DNA of 64,000 nt from positions 1 to 64,000 of the forward strand of contig JBGUVL010000036.1 of the NCBI GenBank assembly GCA_045134375.1, read 5' to 3'. Source of the DNA: JBGUVL01 sp045134375 (GTDB lineage Bacteria; Bacillota_I; Bacilli_A; Erysipelotrichales; Erysipelotrichaceae). Both the position numbers and the translations under genes were made by a program. The notes beneath the pieces were generated by a model, which searched no databases, was not told where the DNA came from, and saw only the letters and a list, made by a program, of their open reading frames with translations. Shown here one piece after another: positions 14,320 to 23,374 of this stretch (within the stretch, counting starts at the first letter, position 1; each line of letters starts with the position of its first letter).

Positions 14320-16064
14320 TAAAGCGTTTAATGGGTTCCATTCGAGAATACAAAAAACCTTCGCTTTTAGCACCGTTTTTTGTCTCAATCGAAGTAATAT
14401 TAGAATGTATCATTCCATTTATTATTGCGATATTAGTCAATCAAATCAAGATGGGTTGTGATATCAATGTGATTTTTATGTATGGAGGAATACTTACTGT
14501 TATGGCATTACTTTCCTTGTGTTGTGGCGCCATAGCGGGGTCCTATTGTGCAACGGCTGCTTGTGGATTTGCGAAAAACCTAAGAAAAGATATGTTTTAT
14601 GCCATTCAAAGTTTTTCTTTTGCGAATATTGATCGCTTCTCCACCTCATCTTTAGTAACGCGTTTAACAACGGACGTAATGAATGTCCAATTGGCATATA
14701 TGATGATCGTACGAACCGCGATTCGTTGTCCGTTAATGCTGATCTTTGCTTTTTTCATGGCATTTTTGATGGGGGGAAAGATGGCTGTTATATTTTTGTT
14801 TGTCATTCCTATTCTAGGGTTTGGTTTAGCGATGGTAATTAAAAAAACAATGCCTTTATTTCGACGTGTTTTTCAAAAATACGATAATTTAAATCAATCG
14901 ATTCAGGAAAACATCAAAGGAATTCGTGTCGTAAAGGCTTATGTTCATGAAGATTTTGAGGAGAAAAAATTTGTGGATGCTGCCGAAGAAGTTTGTCAGG
15001 ATTTCACAAAAGCGGAGCGTATCTTAGCTTATAATAATCCGTTGATGCAATTCTGTATGTATACGGTCATGGTATTTGTGTTGTCGTTTGGATCTTATAC
15101 CATCATTACTACCAAAGGAATTGCGTTAGATGTGGGGCAGTTTTCAGCTTTACTTACCTATAGTTTTCAAATACTGAATTCATTAATGATGCTTTCGATG
15201 GTATTTGTTATGATAACGATGGCAAGTGAATCGGCACAACGTATCTATGAAGTGATGAAAGAAGAGAGCACTTTGCATAATCCAACCAATCCAATTTATG
15301 AAATTGCTGATGGAAGCATTGATTTTGATGGCGTTAGTTTTAAGTATTCAAAAACAGCAGAAAAGATGGCGTTATCCAATATTGATTTGCATATTAAAAG
15401 TGGCGAAACGATTGGAATCATAGGTGGTACGGGGTCTTCTAAAACATCTTTGATTCAATTGATTTCTAGATTATATGATACCAGCGAAGGCGTTGTTAAA
15501 GTAGGCGGCAAAGATGTTCGTGAATACGACCTGACTTCCTTACGAGATGCCGTTTCTGTTGTGTTGCAGAAAAATGTATTATTTTCAGGTACAATCAAAG
15601 AAAATTTACGATGGGGGAATAAGGACGCTAGTGATGAAGAAATAAAAGAAGCTTGCCGTTTCGCTCAAGCAGAGGAGTTTATCTTATCGATGCCGGAACA
15701 ATATGATACCTATATTGAACAGGGAGGAACGAATGTCTCTGGTGGACAAAAACAGCGTTTGTGTATTGCGCGAGCATTACTAAAAAAACCTAAGGTATTG
15801 ATTCTAGATGATTCCACGAGTGCGGTGGATACAAAAACGGATGCTTTGATTCGTCAAGCGTTTAAAAAATATTTACCAGAAACAACGAAAATCATTATTG
15901 CACAACGAACTTCTTCCATAGAAGATGCGGATCGCATCATCGTTATGGAGAAAGGAACGATCAATGCGATTGGAACGCATGAAGAACTATGCAAGACGAA
16001 CGAAATTTATCGAGAAGTTTATCAATCGCAAAATAAAGGAGGGGATCCGGATGAAGAAAAGTAA
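14316..16064 (+). CDS. ABC exporter half-transporter with a degenerate ATPase site
   Basis: A 582-residue multidrug-type ABC exporter subunit: six transmembrane segments (residues about 15-300), then one nucleotide-binding domain. Walker A is GGTGSSKTS near residue 370, the signature is VSGGQKQR, and Walker B reads VLILDDSTSAVD, where Asp replaces the catalytic Glu. The switch histidine is Gln (IIIAQRTSS). These are the marks of the degenerate half of heterodimeric exporters such as TM287/288 and LmrCD. The substrate is unknown; MarR control suggests toxic compounds. Overlaps marR by 4 bp and the partner gene by 14 bp. Confidence 0.9.
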   Translation: MIKRLMGSIREYKKPSLLAPFFVSIEVILECIIPFIIAILVNQIKMGCDINVIFMYGGILTVMALLSLCCGAIAGSYCATAACGFAKNLRKDMFYAIQSFSFANIDRFSTSSLVTRLTTDVMNVQLAYMMIVRTAIRCPLMLIFAFFMAFLMGGKMAVIFLFVIPILGFGLAMVIKKTMPLFRRVFQKYDNLNQSIQENIKGIRVVKAYVHEDFEEKKFVDAAEEVCQDFTKAERILAYNNPLMQFCMYTVMVFVLSFGSYTIITTKGIALDVGQFSALLTYSFQILNSLMMLSMVFVMITMASESAQRIYEVMKEESTLHNPTNPIYEIADGSIDFDGVSFKYSKTAEKMALSNIDLHIKSGETIGIIGGTGSSKTSLIQLISRLYDTSEGVVKVGGKDVREYDLTSLRDAVSVVLQKNVLFSGTIKENLRWGNKDASDEEIKEACRFAQAEEFILSMPEQYDTYIEQGGTNVSGGQKQRLCIARALLKKPKVLILDDSTSAVDTKTDALIRQAFKKYLPETTKIIIAQRTSSIEDADRIIVMEKGTINAIGTHEELCKTNEIYREVYQSQNKGGDPDEEK

Positions 16065-17937
16065 AAAGCATACGCTTTCGCGTCTAATTAAGACACTGTT
16101 TTCCTTCTATCCTGTACTTGTACCAATCGTATTGTTATTTATTATCTTTAACGCAGTGGTTTCCTCTATTCCTGCCGTATTTATGCAAAATATTATAGCG
16201 GTCATTGAACAAAGTTGGCAAAGTGGAGATTGGAATGCGGTATCTAGTAAAATTCTTTCCTTTGTCATGATCCTTGCGATATTATATGGACTATCACTTT
16301 TGGCTGGACTTGTCTATAACCAAATGATGGCGGTGATCACGCAAGGCTTTTTAAAGAAACTGCGAGTGAAAATGTTTGCGAAAATGCAAACCTTGCCAAT
16401 TCGTTATTTTGATACGCATAATCATGGGGATATCATGAGTTACTATACCAACGATATTGATACTTTGCGACAAATGATTTCACAAAGTATTCCACAGTTA
16501 TTGATTTCTACCGTTACGGTAATTACCATTTTTATGATTATGATGTATTATAGCTGTAATCTCATGTTGGTAGTTCTTTGTGGTGTTTTAATTATGTATT
16601 TTGTCACCAAAACCATCGGTGGAAATTCCGCTCGCTACTTTTTGGCACAACAGAAATCAATTGCGAAAACGGAAGGGTTCGTCGAAGAAATGATGCATGG
16701 TCAAAAAGTAGTCAAAGTGTTCAATCATGAAGAGGAAAGTGAAAAAGATTTTGATCGTTTGAATGAGGAATTGTTCCTTGCGGCACGAAATGCCAATCGT
16801 TACGCCAACATGCTAATGCCAATTCTTGCCAATGTTGGGAATATTTTGTATGTTATCGTTGCGATTGTAGGAGGCTTATTCTTAATTTCCAATATTCCTA
16901 ATATCAGTATATCTGGCTATGCTTTCCAGATTAGTATTGTCGTTCCATTTCTAAATATGACAAAACAATTTTGTGGTAATATTTCACAAGTATCGAATCA
17001 GATTAATTCGGTTGTTATGGCATTAGCAGGAGCCGATCGCATCTTTGCATTACTCGATGAAGAAAGCGAAGTTGATGAAGGCTATGTTACTTTGGTAAAT
17101 GCAAAAGAAATCAATGGTGAAATCGTAGAGTGTAAAGAGCATACTGGAACTTGGGCTTGGAAGCATCCACATCAAGCAGAGGGAACGATTACCTACACAA
17201 AATTAATGGGTGAGGTAGAGATGCATGATGTTGATTTTGGATATAATGAAAAGAAAATCGTATTGCATGATGTAAGTCTATTTGCGAAGCCAGGACAAAA
17301 AGTAGCGTTTGTAGGAGCAACCGGAGCAGGGAAAACGACCATTACCAACCTACTGAATCGTTTCTATGATATTGCAGATGGAAAGATTCGTTATGATGGA
17401 ATCAATATCAATAAAATAAAAAAAGCAGATCTTAGAAGGTCAATGGGAATTGTATTGCAAGATACCAATTTGTTCACTGGGACGGTCATGGAGAATATTC
17501 GTTATGGCAACCTAGAGGCAAGTGATGAAGAGTGTATCATCGCTGCTAAATTAGCAGGAGCGCATGATTTTATCACGCGTTTACCAGCGGGATATCAAAC
17601 GATGATTTCTGGAAATAATGATAATCTATCGCAAGGACAGCGTCAATTGATCTCGATTGCGAGAGCCGCGGTGGCAGATCCACCAGTGATGATTCTTGAT
17701 GAGGCAACATCTTCGATTGATACTCGTACCGAAGCGATCGTTCAACAAGGGATGGATGCGTTAATGGTAGGAAGAACAGTGTTTGTTATTGCTCACCGTT
17801 TATCTACCGTTCGTAATTCGGATGTCATTATGGTACTAGAAAATGGTAGAATTATTGAGCGTGGCAATCATGATTCTTTAATTCAACAAAAAGGAAAATA
17901 TTATCAGCTTTATACTGGAGCATTCGAATTAGAGTAA
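16051..17937 (+). CDS. ABC exporter half-transporter, partner with the catalytic Glu
   Basis: A 628-residue partner subunit: membrane domain (about residues 20-330), an inserted linker rich in charged residues (about 345-390), then the nucleotide-binding domain. Walker A is GATGAGKTT near residue 421, Walker B VMILDEATSSID with the catalytic Glu, and the switch His is present (VIAHRLSTV). The signature is LSQGQ instead of LSGGQ, so the composite site it completes is the impaired one, as expected for an asymmetric heterodimer. ATG 16051 is chosen over an in-frame start at 15925 because of AAAGGAGGGG six bases upstream. Confidence 0.9.
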   Translation: MKKSKKHTLSRLIKTLFSFYPVLVPIVLLFIIFNAVVSSIPAVFMQNIIAVIEQSWQSGDWNAVSSKILSFVMILAILYGLSLLAGLVYNQMMAVITQGFLKKLRVKMFAKMQTLPIRYFDTHNHGDIMSYYTNDIDTLRQMISQSIPQLLISTVTVITIFMIMMYYSCNLMLVVLCGVLIMYFVTKTIGGNSARYFLAQQKSIAKTEGFVEEMMHGQKVVKVFNHEEESEKDFDRLNEELFLAARNANRYANMLMPILANVGNILYVIVAIVGGLFLISNIPNISISGYAFQISIVVPFLNMTKQFCGNISQVSNQINSVVMALAGADRIFALLDEESEVDEGYVTLVNAKEINGEIVECKEHTGTWAWKHPHQAEGTITYTKLMGEVEMHDVDFGYNEKKIVLHDVSLFAKPGQKVAFVGATGAGKTTITNLLNRFYDIADGKIRYDGININKIKKADLRRSMGIVLQDTNLFTGTVMENIRYGNLEASDEECIIAAKLAGAHDFITRLPAGYQTMISGNNDNLSQGQRQLISIARAAVADPPVMILDEATSSIDTRTEAIVQQGMDALMVGRTVFVIAHRLSTVRNSDVIMVLENGRIIERGNHDSLIQQKGKYYQLYTGAFELE

Positions 17938-17968
17938 AACAAGAGAAAACGATTCCTCTTGTTTTTTT
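17938..17968 (+). terminator. terminator of the MarR-ABC operon
   Basis: AACAAGAG (17938-17945) and CTCTTGTT (17956-17963) followed by T residues. Confidence 0.9.
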
Positions 17969-17978
17969 ATTGTTGTAT

Positions 17979-18007
17979 TTGCATTCAAAATTACTTTGTC
18001 CTATAAT
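17979..18007 (+). promoter_or_regulatory. promoter of the esterase gene
   Basis: Perfect TATAAT (18002-18007) with a weak TTGCAT (17979-17984) and a 17-bp spacer. Confidence 0.5.
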
Positions 18008-18036
18008 GAAACTACATTGTGTTTGGGGGGATTACA

Positions 18037-18789
18037 ATGGTAATAAAAGAAACCGTATGGATTGCACCATATGAGTGTGAAAGAAGACTTCACATTTATT
18101 TGCCTGAGGACATAAAAGAAGGGGAACGCTTTCCGGTTCTATATATGTTTGATGGACACAATCTATTTTTTGATGAAGAAGCGACCTATGGGAAAAGCTG
18201 GGGTTTAAAAAAATATTTGGATGAGCATCATTCTCGTGTGATTGTGGTGGGATTGGAATGCAATCATGTTGGGAATGAACGACTTAGTGAATTTACACCT
18301 TATGCTTTTTATGAGGATGAATGGGGCCATGTTCCAGAAAAAGGGCGCGTATTGATTGAATGGATGAAGAGTGATTTAAAACAATACATCGACTGGAAAT
18401 ATCCAACTTTACCAGATCGTCTTCATACCTATATTGGAGGTTCTAGTATGGGAGGTTTGATGAGCCTATACATGGCAATGTGTCATTCGGATACTTATTC
18501 TAAGGCAGCTTGTGTTTCACCACATATTTATCCATGTTATAAGTATTTGAGAGAGGATTTATCGACACCGATGGAAGCGAATACCCAAGTGTATATCAGT
18601 TGGGGCGGACAGGAATACGATCCTTATACAATGGCAAAAGCGACGGATCAAAATTTACAAATTATTCGTGCATTATTAAAAAAACCAGGAGTTGATGTGA
18701 TTCCTCACTGCTTTAAGAATGACGACCATTCGGAAACGGCATGGGAAAAAGAACTACCGGTATGGATGGAAGAATTGCAAATTGGTTAA
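18037..18789 (+). CDS. putative esterase, alpha/beta-hydrolase (Fes/IroE-like family)
   Basis: A 250-residue cytoplasmic alpha/beta-hydrolase without signal peptide. The nucleophile elbow is GGSSMGG near residues 138-144, the oxyanion region FPVLYMFDGHNLFFDE comes early, and the catalytic His is probably in NDDHSETAWEKEL near the end. This family includes enterochelin-type esterases, S-formylglutathione-like esterases and acyl-hydrolases; the substrate here is open. ATG 18037 follows a run of six G residues at a spacing of 6; an upstream in-frame ATG at 18019 lacks a site. A single-gene unit with its own promoter and terminator. Confidence 0.8.
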   Translation: MVIKETVWIAPYECERRLHIYLPEDIKEGERFPVLYMFDGHNLFFDEEATYGKSWGLKKYLDEHHSRVIVVGLECNHVGNERLSEFTPYAFYEDEWGHVPEKGRVLIEWMKSDLKQYIDWKYPTLPDRLHTYIGGSSMGGLMSLYMAMCHSDTYSKAACVSPHIYPCYKYLREDLSTPMEANTQVYISWGGQEYDPYTMAKATDQNLQIIRALLKKPGVDVIPHCFKNDDHSETAWEKELPVWMEELQIG

Positions 18790-18801
18790 TAGTTAGGATC
18801 G

Positions 18802-18848
18802 AAAAGGCAAGTAATCCTTTTGTAAAAAAGGGTTGTTTGCCTTTTTGT
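18802..18848 (+). terminator. esterase terminator
   Basis: A long stem starting AAAAGGCAA (18802-18810) and closing TTGCCTTTT (18837-18845), with an inner CCTTTT/AAAAGG helix, then T residues. Confidence 0.85.
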
Positions 18849-18979
18849 ATGGATTCATAGAAAGTGGATCATTGGCAAAAGAAGAAAGAGTTGCAACCGT
18901 AGTAGGATTTGATTTCAGTTATGTTCTTTTTTCAATCGATGGCTATATTGTATTTTATTCGATAAAAGTGAATTGCGTG

Positions 18980-19140
18980 GATTCTATGTTACAATAGAAT
19001 CATAAATGACACTAGGTTACGATGGGTCAAAGCAATTCTAATGATAAAAATGGAAAGAAAAGAACAGCGAACTTTCCATGTTACTTCGTCGTTGAGAAAC
19101 AGAAAGATATCGTAATGAAAAAGTAGAATGATCCTACTTT
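18980..19140 (+). ncRNA. candidate structured RNA or long leader upstream of rarA
   Basis: A 400-bp gap with no gene. It contains an inverted repeat GATTCTAT/ATAGAATC (18980-19001) that wraps a TACAAT -10-like box, then a long-range closing stem TTACGAT (19017-19023) / ATCGTAA (19109-19115) enclosing an 8-bp hairpin ATGGAAAG (19050-19057) / CTTTCCAT (19072-19079), followed by AAAGTAG/CTACTTT (19120-19140) and GATGGA/TCCATC (to about 19173). The last hairpins lack a good T tract. No known riboswitch or T-box motif was found. It may be a small RNA, a leader of rarA, or accidental pairing. Confidence 0.35.
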
Positions 19141-19256
19141 GATTTGATGTAGGGATGGAAATTATACTCCATCACGTCTTATTTTGGTTAGGTTGGTTCG
19201 TCTGTCACTCATCGAATAATTTTGATACAATATAAAAAAGGATAAGGAGGGATCCT

Positions 19257-20588
19257 ATGCAGCAAAAATCGTTATTTTATAATGCGAAAATACAGGAGCC
19301 TTTAGCCAATCGAATTCGACCAGATGATCTATCTCATTATGTGGGACAAAAACATCTCATAGGAAAAGGGAAAATTTTATCGAATCTGATTGAAAAAGAC
19401 AGCTTATCCAGTATGATTTTTTGGGGCCCTCCGGGGGTTGGGAAAACGACGTTAGCTCGTATCATAGCCCATAAGACAAAAGCAAAATTCATTAATTTTA
19501 GTGCTGTTACAAGTGGAATTAAAGAAATCAAGCAGGTCATGATGGAAGCGGAGGAAGCGAGTCAATTGGGTCAGAAAACAATTGTGTTTGTGGATGAAAT
19601 TCACCGCTTTAACAAAGCACAACAGGATGCGTTTCTTCCTTTTGTGGAAAAAGGTAGTATTGTTCTTATTGGAGCAACCACAGAAAACCCTTCTTTTGAA
19701 GTGAATTCTGCTTTGCTATCTCGTTGTAAAGTGTTTGTATTAAAAGGATTGGAAAAAGAAGATATCCTAGCACTATTGGAATATGCTTTGCAGGATGAAC
19801 GTGGTTTTGGAAATCAAAAGATTACCATGGATGAGGAATCTTTGGATAGGATCGCACAATTTTCGAATGGCGATGCGAGATGTGCCTTGAATACATTAGA
19901 AATGGTAGTGTTAAATGGTGAAAATAAGGATGGAGAGGTAGTAATTTCCCAGGAAATACTAGAACAGTGCATTTCGAAAAAATCATTGCTCTACGATAAA
20001 AAAGGGGAAGAACACTATAATTTGATCAGTGCTTTACATAAATCCATGCGAAATAGCGATGTCGATGCGGCAATCTATTGGTTAGCAAGAATGTTGGAAG
20101 CGGGAGAAGATCCACTTTATATCGCAAGAAGATGTGTTCGTTTTGCAAGTGAAGATATTGGGATGGCAGATAGTCGAGCGCTGGAAATATGTGTGGCGGC
20201 GTATCAAGCGTGTCATTTTCTTGGAATGCCGGAGTGTAATGTACATTTAACACATGCTGTTACTTATCTTTCGTTAGCCCCGAAAAGCAATGCGTTGTAT
20301 CGTGCTTATGAAAAAGCGAAAAAAGATGCACTTACCATGCTGGCAGAACCGGTGCCATTGGTGATACGGAATGCACCGACAAAATTGATGAAAGAATTGG
20401 ATTATGGAAAAGGTTATCAATATGCCCATGATCAAAAAGATAAATTAACTACCATGATTTGTCTGCCCCCTTCGTTGGAAGGAAAGGAGTATTATTTTCC
20501 TACGACCCAAGGAAGTGAGGTTAAAGTAAAAGCAAGACTAGAAGCGATCAAACAATGGAAAGTGGCTAATTCCAAAGGAAACCAATAG
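19257..20588 (+). CDS. rarA: replication-associated recombination protein A (AAA+ ATPase)
   Basis: A 443-residue RarA/MgsA/WRNIP1-type AAA+ protein that acts at stalled replication forks and interacts with SSB. It begins with the family's PLANRIRPDDLSHYVGQKHL, has Walker A GPPGVGKTT near residue 58, Walker B VFVDEIHRFNKAQQD, the sensor GATTENPSFE and the arginine-finger region ALLSRCKVF, then the tetramerisation domain (APTKLMKELDYGKGYQYAHD near the end). The start ATG 19257 follows AAGGAGGGATCCT. It is separated from the esterase terminator by more than 400 bp of non-coding DNA. Confidence 0.95.
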   Translation: MQQKSLFYNAKIQEPLANRIRPDDLSHYVGQKHLIGKGKILSNLIEKDSLSSMIFWGPPGVGKTTLARIIAHKTKAKFINFSAVTSGIKEIKQVMMEAEEASQLGQKTIVFVDEIHRFNKAQQDAFLPFVEKGSIVLIGATTENPSFEVNSALLSRCKVFVLKGLEKEDILALLEYALQDERGFGNQKITMDEESLDRIAQFSNGDARCALNTLEMVVLNGENKDGEVVISQEILEQCISKKSLLYDKKGEEHYNLISALHKSMRNSDVDAAIYWLARMLEAGEDPLYIARRCVRFASEDIGMADSRALEICVAAYQACHFLGMPECNVHLTHAVTYLSLAPKSNALYRAYEKAKKDALTMLAEPVPLVIRNAPTKLMKELDYGKGYQYAHDQKDKLTTMICLPPSLEGKEYYFPTTQGSEVKVKARLEAIKQWKVANSKGNQ

Positions 20589-20595
20589 GAAAGCG

Positions 20596-20624
20596 TTGCT
20601 TAAAAAGAAAAAAATGTGTAGAAT
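20596..20624 (+). promoter_or_regulatory. metY-metA promoter
   Basis: TTGCTT (20596-20601), a 17-bp spacer and TAGAAT (20619-20624). Only about 20 bp separate the expected start of transcription from the ATG, so there is no room for a SAM riboswitch. Confidence 0.55.
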
Positions 20625-20652
20625 TTATAATAATGAAAGTGAGTGAATGATA

Positions 20653-21930
20653 ATGAAAAATGCGACAAAATGTTTACATGCAGGATATACACCAAAGAAT
20701 GGAGAACCGAGAGAAGTACCAATTTATCAGAGTACGACTTTTAAATATGATACCAGTGAAGAGATGGGGATGTTGTTTGATTTGGAAAAATCAGGCTATT
20801 TCTATTCTCGTTTACAAAACCCTACCAATGACATGGTAGCAGCGAAAATAGCCGCGTTGGAAGGAGGAATTGCTGGAATGCTGACTTCTTCTGGACAGGC
20901 AGCGAATTTCTTTGCGGTATTCAATATTTGTGAAAGTGGTGATCACTTTATCGCATCCAGTGCAATTTATGGGGGAACCTATAACCTGTTTGGAGTAACG
21001 ATGAAAAAAATGGGGATTGAATGTACCTTTGTTGATCCTAACATTAGTGAAGAGGATTTACAAAAAGAGTTTCGTGAAAATACCAAATGCGTATTTGGAG
21101 AAACCATCACCAATCCAACGGTAAGTATATTTGATATCGAAAAATTTGCTAGCGTTGCCCATCGTAATGGGGTCCCATTAATTATTGATAATACCTTTGC
21201 GACACCAATCAATTGTCAGCCGATAAAATGGGGATGCGATATTGTTACCCATTCAACAACAAAATATATGGATGGACATGCAAGTGCGGTAGGAGGAGCT
21301 ATCATTGATAGCGGTCATTTTGATTGGATGGCACATGCAGATAAATTCCCTGGATTATGCACACCGGATGAATCTTATCATGGAATTACCTATGCAGAAA
21401 AATTTGGCAAGCAAGCTTATATTACCAAGGCGACCGTACAGTTAATGCGTGATTTGGGTTCGATTCAATCGCCACAGAATGCGTTCTATTTAAGCTTAGG
21501 ACTTGAATCGTTAGCCGTTCGTATGCAAAAGCATTGCGAAAATGCGTTGGCAGTAGCGAAATTCTTAGAAGAAAATGAAGATGTTGCTTGGGTAAAATAT
21601 GCGGATCTAGAAAAGGATCCTTACCATGAACTAGCACAGAAATATTGTCCAAACGGAACTTGTGGAGTATTGTCGTTTGGGTTAAAAGGAACAAGAGAGC
21701 AAACAGAAAAATTCATGGATCGCTTAACATTAGCAGCCATCGTAACCCATGTGGCAGATGCGAAGACATGTCTACTTCATCCCGCTAGTCATACGCATCG
21801 TCAGTTGAGCGATGAACAGCTGAAAGAAGCAGGAGTTGCAACGGATTTAATTCGTTTTTCCGTAGGGTTAGAAGATGTGGAAGATATTATTGCAGATATC
21901 AAGCAGGCATTAAAAGCCAGTAAGGAGTAA
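20653..21930 (+). CDS. metY: O-acetylhomoserine sulfhydrylase (OAH (thiol)-lyase)
   Basis: A 425-residue PLP enzyme of the Cys/Met metabolism family that joins sulfide to O-acetylhomoserine to give homocysteine and acetate. Landmarks are the N-terminal TKCLHAGYTPKNGEPREVPIYQSTTF, the tyrosine-rich YFYSRLQNPTND, the PLP-lysine motif THSTTKYMDGH and the C-terminal HPASHTHRQLS and IRFSVGLED blocks, which match OAH sulfhydrylases. ATG 20653 is preferred to 20647 for spacing to AAAGTGAG. It lies 2 bp before metA, which makes its substrate. Confidence 0.93.
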   Translation: MKNATKCLHAGYTPKNGEPREVPIYQSTTFKYDTSEEMGMLFDLEKSGYFYSRLQNPTNDMVAAKIAALEGGIAGMLTSSGQAANFFAVFNICESGDHFIASSAIYGGTYNLFGVTMKKMGIECTFVDPNISEEDLQKEFRENTKCVFGETITNPTVSIFDIEKFASVAHRNGVPLIIDNTFATPINCQPIKWGCDIVTHSTTKYMDGHASAVGGAIIDSGHFDWMAHADKFPGLCTPDESYHGITYAEKFGKQAYITKATVQLMRDLGSIQSPQNAFYLSLGLESLAVRMQKHCENALAVAKFLEENEDVAWVKYADLEKDPYHELAQKYCPNGTCGVLSFGLKGTREQTEKFMDRLTLAAIVTHVADAKTCLLHPASHTHRQLSDEQLKEAGVATDLIRFSVGLEDVEDIIADIKQALKASKE

Positions 21931-21932
21931 TT

Positions 21933-22913
21933 ATGCCGATCAATATACCAAATGATCTTCCGGCGAAAGAGATTCTAGAAAGCGAGAAGATATTTGCGAT
22001 TGAAAGTGAAGATGCTTCAAAACAGCATATTCGTCCTTTAAAAATAGTAATTTTAAATTTAATGCCTAAGAAGATCGAAACGGAGACACAGATTTTACGT
22101 TTGATTTCAAAGTCCGCATTACAAGTTGATATTGATTTTTTGATGGTAAAAAATCATATATCGAAAAATACAAGTCAGGATCATTTAGTTAAATTTTATG
22201 ATTATTTTGAACATATAAAAGACAATTATTACGATGGAATGATCATCACTGGCGCACCAGTGGAACATTTGGCTTTTGAAGACGTAGATTATTGGAGCGA
22301 AATGGAAGAAATAATGGAATGGAGCAAGACCCATGTTTATTCCACGATTCATATTTGCTGGGGCGCACAGGCGGGATTATATTATCATTATGGTATTCAA
22401 AAACATCTTTTAGAGGATAAAGTGTTTGGTATTTTTCCAGAAATTTTGTGTGATGAATATGATTTTCTAACGAATGGTTTCGATGAAATTCACTTTACAC
22501 CGCATTCTCGTCATACAGCAATCGACGAGGAAGCGCTGAGGCAAGTAAAACAGCTTTCTATTTTATCGAAAAATGAAACGATTGGAAGTAATATTATCGT
22601 TACGAAAGACTATCGTCAAATCTTTATCATCGGTCATTTAGAATATGGAAAAGAAACGTTATCACAAGAGTATTTTCGGGACTTAAATGCTGGGAAGAAG
22701 ATTCATATTCCCTACAATTATTTCCCTGATGACGACCCAACCAAAGAGCCATTGTTAAAATGGCGTTCCCATGCTAATTTATTATATCGTAATTGGTTGA
22801 ATTATGTTTACCAGATGACACCTTATGATATTACTCAAATTGGGGCAATCAAAGAACCGATAGGAACAGGAAAAAAAGAAGAACATGGCTATGCAAGAGC
22901 CTTTCGAAAATAG
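21933..22913 (+). CDS. metA: homoserine O-acetyltransferase (MetA type)
   Basis: A 326-residue class-I-glutamine-amidotransferase-like enzyme that acylates homoserine, the committed step of methionine synthesis. The catalytic triad fits canonical numbering: Cys142 (HICWGAQAG), His235 and Glu237 (GHLEYG). Residue 111 is Glu (GAPVEHL); in this family Glu111 marks acetyl-CoA use and Gly111 succinyl-CoA, so the product should be O-acetylhomoserine, which matches the adjacent metY. The start ATG 21933 is 2 bp from the metY stop with GTAAGGAG upstream. A terminator follows at once. Confidence 0.95.
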   Translation: MPINIPNDLPAKEILESEKIFAIESEDASKQHIRPLKIVILNLMPKKIETETQILRLISKSALQVDIDFLMVKNHISKNTSQDHLVKFYDYFEHIKDNYYDGMIITGAPVEHLAFEDVDYWSEMEEIMEWSKTHVYSTIHICWGAQAGLYYHYGIQKHLLEDKVFGIFPEILCDEYDFLTNGFDEIHFTPHSRHTAIDEEALRQVKQLSILSKNETIGSNIIVTKDYRQIFIIGHLEYGKETLSQEYFRDLNAGKKIHIPYNYFPDDDPTKEPLLKWRSHANLLYRNWLNYVYQMTPYDITQIGAIKEPIGTGKKEEHGYARAFRK

Positions 22914-22914
22914 G

Positions 22915-22945
22915 AGGAGCAATCCATAGGAGTTGCTCCTTTTTA
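22915..22945 (+). terminator. terminator after metA
   Basis: AGGAGCAA (22915-22922) and TTGCTCCT (22933-22940), then TTTTT. Confidence 0.85.
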
Positions 22946-22992
22946 TAATAAATGGGGCGCTTTGACATACACTAAATAAGGAGTGTGAAAGA

Positions 22993-23355
22993 ATGAAACA
23001 GGAAGTGGATGTGATTGTTCTACAAGCGCTACAGGAAGCAAGCTCCTTACGACAAAGTTATCTTGGAAGTGAACATTTGCTTTTGGCTATTTTAAAAGAT
23101 GAGAGCTTATCCATTACACGACAATTAAACCAATATGGGATGAATTATGGTAAAGTAAAAAATGACGTTATTGCTTTACAGAAACTTACCGGTGAATTTA
23201 AAAACCAAAAGGAATGTACCAAAGCCGCCATTCGTATCATTGAAAATAGCGATTCTGCTACTTCTCTTCTAATGTCGTTAATAAAAGAGAAAAATACGTT
23301 AGCCCATTCCCTATTGGAGAACTATTCGATTTTGATGGAGTTGATCGTGAATTGA
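22993..23355 (+). CDS. stand-alone Clp N-terminal domain protein
   Basis: A 120-residue protein that corresponds to the Clp_N repeat domain which in ClpC and ClpB binds adaptors and substrates. It shows the typical LQALQEASSLRQSYLGSEHLLLAILKD and a second, more diverged half. There is no AAA+ module, no frameshift into one, and a proper ribosome binding site (AAGGAGTGTGAAAGA) before ATG 22993, so this is a complete small gene and not a broken clpC. It may act as an adaptor or decoy for a Clp machine; that is inference. ispD starts 19 bp downstream. Confidence 0.75.
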   Translation: MKQEVDVIVLQALQEASSLRQSYLGSEHLLLAILKDESLSITRQLNQYGMNYGKVKNDVIALQKLTGEFKNQKECTKAAIRIIENSDSATSLLMSLIKEKNTLAHSLLENYSILMELIVN

Positions 23356-23374
23356 TGTTACAATAGCATTGGTG

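Noticed and set aside
18850..19256. T-box leader or tRNA gene in the gap before rarA
   Set aside because: No AGGGTGG-type T-box sequence, no GGTTCGA-type T-arm and no cloverleaf; only the hairpins reported as a tentative RNA.
20589..20652. SAM riboswitch or T-box upstream of metY-metA
   Set aside because: Only about 60 bp separate rarA and metY, and the promoter occupies most of it; none of the S-box motifs is present.
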